This document shows, piece by piece, positions 1 through 3,123 of a DNA stretch of 7,325 bases (positions are counted from its first letter, which is position 1; each line of letters starts with the position of its first letter). Under the pieces are notes generated by a model. The model was not told where the DNA came from and did not search any database. It saw only the letters and a program-made list of their open reading frames with translations. The position numbers and the translations under genes were made by a program. Location of the stretch: NCBI GenBank assembly GCA_937967725.1, contig CALBSY010000529.1, positions 1-7,325 on the forward strand, written 5' to 3'. This DNA comes from an uncultured Alphaproteobacteria bacterium (GTDB lineage Bacteria; Pseudomonadota; Alphaproteobacteria; Caulobacterales; Aquidulcibacteraceae).

Positions 1-630
1 CTCGAACTGCATGAACACGAGATTCCAGATCTCGATGAAGCGATCGCCGTCCTCCTCGGGACTGCCTGGCGGACCACCCGCGACGTTCGGCCCGTGATCG
101 TAGAAAATTTCCGAGCACGGGCCGCACGGACCGGTGTCGCCCATTGACCAGAAATTGTCGGCGGTGGCGATGCGGATGATTTTGTCGTCGGAGAGACCGG
201 CGATCTTCTTCCAATGGGCCGCGGCCTCATCATCATCGTGATAGATGGTGACGAGCAGTCTCTGTTTCGGCAGTCCGAAATCCTTGGTCAGCAACGTCCA
301 GGCGTGGTCGATGGCGACATCCTTGAAATAATCGCCGAACGAAAAATTGCCGAGCATCTCGAAGAAGGTGTGGTGCCGCGCCGTGTAGCCGACATTGTCG
401 AGATCGTTGTGCTTACCGCCGGCGCGCACGCACTTCTGCGAAGTCGCCGCACGCTGAAACGGCGGTTTGGCCGCTCCCGTGAAATAGTTCTTGAATGGCA
501 CCATGCCGGCATTGACGAACAGCAAGGTCGGATCGTCCTGCGGCACGAGCGGCGCCGACGCAGGCGTTTCATGCCCGCGCGCGTGAAAGAACTCCAAAAA
601 CTGCCGGCGGATGCCGTTGACGCTCGCCAT
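1..630 (-). CDS. alaS: Alanyl-tRNA synthetase, N-terminal part (cut by the left edge)
   Basis: Class II aminoacyl-tRNA synthetase that activates alanine with ATP and charges tRNA-Ala in the cytoplasm. Reading the minus strand from the ATG at 630 gives 210 uninterrupted codons to the window edge, starting MASVNGIRRQFLEFFHARGH. The family-specific catalytic-core blocks are all present: DPTLLFVNAGMVPFK (about residues 33-47), TSQKCVRAGGKHNDLDNVGY (about 63-82), ARHHTFFEMLGNFSFGDYFK (about 84-103), MGDTGPCGPCSEIFYDHG (about 154-171) and GGPPGSPEEDGDRFIEIWN (about 175-193). These match E. coli AlaRS closely as I remember it. The editing domain, C-Ala domain and the rest of the catalytic core lie outside the window; full-length enzymes are about 870-890 residues. 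The chosen start agrees with the usual family N-terminus; the Shine-Dalgarno sequence is weak (GGGAT just upstream). A sigma-70-like promoter lies about 40 bases upstream, so it is probably transcribed separately from the VOC gene. No frameshift is seen. Confidence 0.98.
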   Translation of the reverse strand, partial: MASVNGIRRQFLEFFHARGHETPASAPLVPQDDPTLLFVNAGMVPFKNYFTGAAKPPFQRAATSQKCVRAGGKHNDLDNVGYTARHHTFFEMLGNFSFGDYFKDVAIDHAWTLLTKDFGLPKQRLLVTIYHDDDEAAAHWKKIAGLSDDKIIRIATADNFWSMGDTGPCGPCSEIFYDHGPNVAGGPPGSPEEDGDRFIEIWNLVFMQFE

Positions 631-671
631 GTGATCCCAAGCCGCACTTTGGCCAAATCAGTGTTGGGCTT

Positions 672-700
672 GGTATAGGTAGTGCGCCGCACAACGCCAA
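672..700 (-). promoter_or_regulatory. Candidate sigma-70 promoter for alaS
   Basis: On the minus strand TTGGCG (695-700) and TATACC (672-677) are separated by exactly 17 bases, resembling TTGACA-17-TATAAT with four of six matches in each box. It sits in the 92-base gap between the VOC stop and the alaS start, and would give a 5' leader of about 35 bases. The motif and spacing are read directly; promoter activity is inferred. Confidence 0.5.
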
Positions 701-722
701 GCGGCGGCTCGGCCCGCGCCGG

Positions 723-1148
723 TCAACGCGGCAGCGTCAGAGCGCCGTCTTCACCCAGCGGGAAATGCGGATTCCACGCCACCTCCCAGAGGTGCCCATC
801 CGGGTCGGCAAAATAGCCAGACTGGCCGCCCCAAGGCGCTTCGCTCGACGGTTTTACAACCCGCCCCCACGCGTTCTCCGCCTCCGACAACACCGCCGCC
901 ACCTGCTCGCGCGTGCGCACATTGTGGGCCAACGCGATACCGGAAAAGCCACTCCCGTCAGCCGGCACACCGGCATCGCAAGCCAGACTGGCGCGCGGAA
1001 ACAGTCCCAGCGCCATACCGCCCATCTGGAAAAACACCACTTCGCCGCCGCCGATCGACGATGCTCCGAAGCCGAGCGCTTCGTAGAACGATCGCGCGCG
1101 CGCCAAATCAGCGACACCCAGCGTAATCAACGAAATGCGCGGCTCCAT
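723..1148 (-). CDS. VOC (glyoxalase/bleomycin resistance) superfamily protein
   Basis: A 141-residue single-domain protein of the vicinal oxygen chelate fold, built from two beta-alpha-beta-beta-beta modules. Visible family features are the opening strand and helix ISLITLGVADLARARSFYEALGF (residues 5-27), the middle strands VVFFQMGGMALGLF (37-50), and the signature WGGQSGYFADPDGHLWEVAWNP (106-127) with the conserved glutamate E122. The length is normal. The start is supported by a strong Shine-Dalgarno AAGGAG at 1155-1160, six bases before the ATG. The two positions that are histidine metal ligands in glyoxalase I-like members appear to be L7 and G70, so canonical metal-dependent glyoxalase chemistry is doubtful and the substrate cannot be named. 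It lies 122 bases downstream of recA on the same strand, with a foldable spacer between them, and 92 bases upstream of alaS. The family call is firm; the function is unknown. Confidence 0.93.
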   Translation of the reverse strand: MEPRISLITLGVADLARARSFYEALGFGASSIGGGEVVFFQMGGMALGLFPRASLACDAGVPADGSGFSGIALAHNVRTREQVAAVLSEAENAWGRVVKPSSEAPWGGQSGYFADPDGHLWEVAWNPHFPLGEDGALTLPR

Positions 1149-1168
1149 CGCGCGCTCCTTAAAGCTAA

Positions 1169-1241
1169 TTCGCCGGCCAGCCCGGAGACAGGCCAGGGCA
1201 TGGGGTCGGGTCGGCTACATGCCCCCGAGCCAGCCGGCGAA
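1169..1241 (-). repeat. Nested inverted repeats in the recA-VOC spacer (possible RNA structure or terminator)
   Basis: Outer arms TTCGCCGGC (1169-1177) and GCCGGCGAA (1233-1241) are perfect 9-base complements. In RNA made from the minus strand they extend to 13 pairs (1169-1181 with 1229-1241) by adding two G-U wobbles and two more G-C pairs. Inside lies a second perfect pair, GGGCATG (1196-1202) with CATGCCC (1218-1224), leaving a 15-base loop that contains a tandem GGGTC repeat on the plus strand. The two extra pairs exist only in minus-strand RNA, which is the direction of recA and VOC transcription. No clean U-run follows the outer stem, so a plain intrinsic terminator is not assured; read-through control or mRNA stabilisation are alternatives. 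Confidence 0.6.
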
Positions 1242-1249
1242 AACTTGGA

Positions 1250-1261
1250 CCGCCTAGGCGG
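1250..1261. repeat. Perfect 12-base palindrome just after the recA stop
   Basis: CCGCCTAGGCGG is its own reverse complement and begins 9 bases after the recA stop codon. In recA mRNA it could form only a short four-pair hairpin with a CUAG loop, or it could be a dimer-binding site in DNA. It is followed on the minus strand by TCCAAGTTTT, a weak T-rich stretch, so a contribution to recA termination is possible but not demonstrated. Confidence 0.45.
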
Positions 1262-1270
1262 CTGCCAATC

Positions 1271-2350
1271 TCAACCGCCTTCAGCGGCGTCCTTTGCCTC
1301 GTCGCCCTCTGGCGGCGAATACATGTCGTCAGCCATCATGCCGGCCTTCTGACGGATCGCGTCCTCGATCTCGAGCGCAGCCGCGGGGTGCTCCTTCAGA
1401 AACCGGCGCACCGCTTCCTTGCCCTGACCGAGCTTCTGACCGCCATAAGCGTACCAGGCGCCGGACTTGTCGATGATGCCGGCCTTCACGCCGAGTTCAA
1501 TCAACTCGCCCGTCTTGGAAACGCCTTCGCCGTAGATGATATCGAACGTCACCTGCTTGAACGGCGGCGCGACCTTGTTCTTCACCACCTTCACGCGGGT
1601 TTCCGAGCCAATCACCTCGTCGCGTTCCTTGATCTGACCGGTGCGGCGGATGTCCAAGCGCACGGACGAATAGAATTTCAGCGCATTGCCGCCCGTCGTC
1701 GTCTCTGGGTTTCCGTACATCACGCCGATCTTCATGCGGATCTGATTGATGAAGATCACCAGCGTTTTCGACTTGTTGATCGAGCCGGTGAGCTTGCGCA
1801 GCGCTTGGCTCATCAGCCGCGCCTGCAAGCCGGGCAATTGATCGCCCATCTCGCCTTCGATTTCGGCGCGCGGCGTCAGCGCCGCCACCGAGTCGACCAC
1901 CAACACATCGACCGCGCCCGAGCGCACCAGCGTGTCGGTAATCTCAAGCGCCTGCTCGCCGGTATCGGGCTGTGAAACCAGCAAATCGTCAAGGTCGACG
2001 CCGAGTTTCTTGGCGTAGATCGGATCAAGCGCGTGTTCGGCGTCGACGAACGCGCACACGCCGCCATTCTTCTGCGCCTCGGCGATGCAGTGCAGCGCCA
2101 GCGTTGTCTTGCCCGAGCTCTCCGGCCCGTAAATTTCGACGATGCGTCCGCGCGGCAAACCGCCGATACCCAACGCGATGTCGAGCGAAAGCGAGCCAGT
2201 TGAGATAGCCTCGATCTCGACGGCGGGCTTCTCGCCCAGCCGCATCACCGAGCCCTTGCCGAAGGCCTGGTCGATCTGCTTCAGCGCCGCAGCCAGGGCC
2301 TTCTGCTTGTCCGTTTCCATGTCTTTCTCAACAAGCTTCAGGTTGGCCAT
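1271..2350 (-). CDS. recA: Recombinase A
   Basis: ATP-dependent DNA strand-exchange protein and co-protease for LexA self-cleavage; cytoplasmic filament on single-stranded DNA. The 359-residue product has normal family length. Visible elements, in order: N-terminal helix region (KQKALAAALKQIDQAFGKGS, 15-34), Walker A GPESSGKTT (75-83), catalytic glutamate region FVDAEHALD (E105), Walker B VLVVDS (149-154), loop L1 around GEMGDQLP (166-173), FINQIRMKIGVMYGNPETTTGGNALK leading into loop L2 (200-225), and an acidic C-terminal tail (about 342-359). The open frame continues upstream to 2749, but conservation begins at MANLKLVEKD. The ATG at 2350 has the Shine-Dalgarno GAGGGAG, and the promoter and LexA box lie upstream of it, so the extension is rejected. 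It is divergent from the small gene at 2604. Regulation by LexA is strongly suggested by the box at 2444-2458. Confidence 0.99.
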   Translation of the reverse strand: MANLKLVEKDMETDKQKALAAALKQIDQAFGKGSVMRLGEKPAVEIEAISTGSLSLDIALGIGGLPRGRIVEIYGPESSGKTTLALHCIAEAQKNGGVCAFVDAEHALDPIYAKKLGVDLDDLLVSQPDTGEQALEITDTLVRSGAVDVLVVDSVAALTPRAEIEGEMGDQLPGLQARLMSQALRKLTGSINKSKTLVIFINQIRMKIGVMYGNPETTTGGNALKFYSSVRLDIRRTGQIKERDEVIGSETRVKVVKNKVAPPFKQVTFDIIYGEGVSKTGELIELGVKAGIIDKSGAWYAYGGQKLGQGKEAVRRFLKEHPAAALEIEDAIRQKAGMMADDMYSPPEGDEAKDAAEGG

Positions 2351-2360
2351 CGCTATCCCG

Positions 2361-2367
2361 CTCCCTC
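2361..2367 (-). promoter_or_regulatory. recA ribosome binding site
   Basis: GAGGGAG on the minus strand, 10 bases before the ATG at 2350. The spacing is slightly long, but this site together with family conservation fixes the recA start and argues against the much longer open frame reaching 2749. Confidence 0.65.
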
Positions 2368-2373
2368 TAAGTC

Positions 2374-2420
2374 GAGTCCATGCCCGGCGACACCGCCCGG
2401 CCGCACATCCATCAGGATTC
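2374..2420. promoter_or_regulatory. Two GANTC (CcrM-type methylation) sites in the recA leader
   Basis: GAGTC at 2374-2378 and GATTC at 2416-2420 match GANTC, the target of the cell-cycle methyltransferase CcrM in many Alphaproteobacteria. The second site lies right at the predicted recA transcription start. Presence of CcrM in this organism is assumed from its likely taxonomy. Such sites occur by chance every few hundred bases, so a role is only suggested. Confidence 0.35.
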
Positions 2421-2422
2421 GA

Positions 2423-2451
2423 TTTGTACCGCGTTTGTTCTGAGAACACAA
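2423..2451 (-). promoter_or_regulatory. Candidate recA promoter
   Basis: On the minus strand TTGTGT (2446-2451) and TACAAA (2423-2428) are 17 bases apart and each resembles its sigma-70 box. The transcription start would fall near 2416, giving a leader of about 65 bases. The -35 box lies inside the LexA box, the geometry expected for repression by blocking RNA polymerase. Confidence 0.6.
2436..2448. repeat. 13-base inverted repeat overlapping the LexA box
   Basis: TGTTCTGAGAACA has perfect 6-base arms around a single central G. Its right half supplies one of the two GAAC half-sites of the LexA box, so the promoter carries three half-sites: GTTC (2437-2440), GAAC (2444-2447) and GAAC (2455-2458). 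It may be an extra contact for LexA, a separate operator, or chance. Confidence 0.5.
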
Positions 2452-2458
2452 GCGGAAC
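2444..2458 (-). promoter_or_regulatory. LexA (SOS) box of alphaproteobacterial type
   Basis: The plus strand reads GAACACAAGCGGAAC, that is GAAC-N7-GAAC; on the recA strand it is GTTC-N7-GTTC. This direct repeat is the established LexA recognition motif in Alphaproteobacteria, unlike the CTG-N10-CAG box of gammaproteobacteria. It overlaps the -35 box of the candidate recA promoter and is 94 bases upstream of the recA start. The motif is seen exactly; LexA binding is inferred. Confidence 0.85.
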
Positions 2459-2541
2459 ATTGTCGCCCGTCGCCCTTTCTAAGGCGCTGGCTTGCACCCG
2501 CAATATGCAGTGCCGGGGCCCGCCGAGCAGCCCAACACCTA

Positions 2542-2569
2542 TTCCAAAATCTCCAATCTCAGCTTTAAT
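2542..2569 (+). promoter_or_regulatory. Weak candidate promoter for the small plus-strand gene
   Basis: TTCCAA (2542-2547) and TTTAAT (2564-2569) are 16 bases apart. The -10 box matches TATAAT at five of six positions, but the -35 box is poor. It lies in the only AT-rich stretch of the recA divergent region and would give a leader of roughly 28 bases to the ATG at 2604. The rest of the 253-base region shows the recA control elements and nothing else recognised. Confidence 0.25.
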
Positions 2570-2603
2570 GAATTTCGAGGGGGAAACGAGGAAGGATCGG
2601 GCA

Positions 2604-2837
2604 ATGGCTTCGTCCTTGGCGCCCACGCCGCCACGCGGCAGACATCCGGCAACGCTCGAAGGCGTCACCTCTTTCCGGGTGAAGACGGCTGCGCTGTCGC
2701 GGCCAGCGGGGTTCATCCACAAGCCCAGCCCCGACATGGTGCTCGTCACGGCGCCGGATGGCGGCGTTGTGGTTTATCCGCCCAGCGACAAGCTGATCAT
2801 CCTCGCCGCGCGCAGAGCGCCGCAAGCCAAGCCCTAG
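2604..2837 (+). CDS. Small hypothetical protein divergent from recA
   Basis: A 77-residue protein that I do not recognise; it is the only plus-strand gene in the window. The ATG at 2604 is supported by AAGGA at 2592-2596, seven bases upstream. The in-frame opening reaching back to 2142 lies antisense to recA and across its promoter, so it is not used. The N-terminus is basic and proline-rich (MASSLAPTPPRGRHP). The core, residues about 17-70, alternates hydrophobic residues with turns (GVTSFRVKTAALSRPAGFI, MVLVTAPDGGVVVYPPSDKLIILAARR), suggesting a small beta-rich fold. There is no signal peptide, membrane segment or cysteine cluster. It shares the divergent region with SOS-controlled recA, so co-regulation is possible, although the LexA box is about 145 bases from its start. 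It converges on the next gene, the two stop codons overlapping at CTAG (2834-2837). Confidence 0.7.
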   Translation: MASSLAPTPPRGRHPATLEGVTSFRVKTAALSRPAGFIHKPSPDMVLVTAPDGGVVVYPPSDKLIILAARRAPQAKP

Positions 2838-3082
2838 CCGCTGCCACGCCAGGCGCCGGTTTCGATATCCACCTCGCTTTGCTCAAGCGCATCGCGCAGC
2901 GGCGCGAGGTAGGCCGCGTAGCGTTCAGCCGGCGAGCGCAGCTTCGTCGAAACGCGTGACGAAATCCTCGTATCGTCCGGCGCGCTTGTCAGCGCCGCGC
3001 CGAACGTGCGCAGCGCTTCATCGTCCCTGCCGTCTCTGAGTGCGGACAGGCCGCTTTCGACCAAGCTCCTGACGTCGCTCAT
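2834..3082 (-). CDS. Short TPR-like hypothetical protein downstream of cckA
   Basis: An 82-residue ORF on the same strand as cckA, starting 41 bases after its stop. Residues about 10-36 (GLSALRDGRDDEALRTFGAA, then LTSAPDD) fit a single tetratricopeptide unit, with the typical small, aromatic and proline positions A14, G18, A23, F27, A30 and P35. The rest is a predicted helix (PAERYAAYLAPLRDALEQSE, 51-70) and a short tail. No signal peptide or membrane segment is seen. The Shine-Dalgarno is weak (AGG seven bases before the ATG). One TPR alone is usually not stable, so it may be a remnant, a small adaptor, or a protein whose middle is out of frame: residues 38-50 (DTRISSRVSTKLR) look unlike the flanks. 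Being tightly behind cckA suggests co-transcription. Function unknown. Confidence 0.6.
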   Translation of the reverse strand: MSDVRSLVESGLSALRDGRDDEALRTFGAALTSAPDDTRISSRVSTKLRSPAERYAAYLAPLRDALEQSEVDIETGAWRGSG

Positions 3083-3123
3083 GCCGCGACCTGTAGCCCA
3101 AGCACTGCGCCGCGGCCAACCAA

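Noticed and set aside
214..678. 154-codon plus-strand ORF over the alaS start
   Set aside because: It is antisense to highly conserved AlaRS catalytic blocks and has no Shine-Dalgarno or recognisable domain.
288..692. 134-codon minus-strand ORF overlapping alaS in another frame
   Set aside because: The true alaS frame covers the same DNA with continuous family conservation; this frame is serine/arginine-rich and low in hydrophobic pattern.
698..722. GC-rich stem after the VOC stop as an intrinsic terminator
   Set aside because: Only about five base pairs can form and no T-run follows.
1159..1170. CtrA site around TTAAAGCTAATT
   Set aside because: Only one TTAA half-site is present; the TTAA-N7-TTAA spacing is not met.
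765..1352. 195-codon plus-strand ORF across VOC and the spacer
   Set aside because: It is antisense to the VOC gene and the end of recA, with shadow-type composition.
2351..2749. A 133-codon N-terminal extension of recA in the same open frame
   Set aside because: It runs through the LexA box, promoter and Shine-Dalgarno, its sequence is unlike any RecA, and the family length is met from the ATG at 2350.
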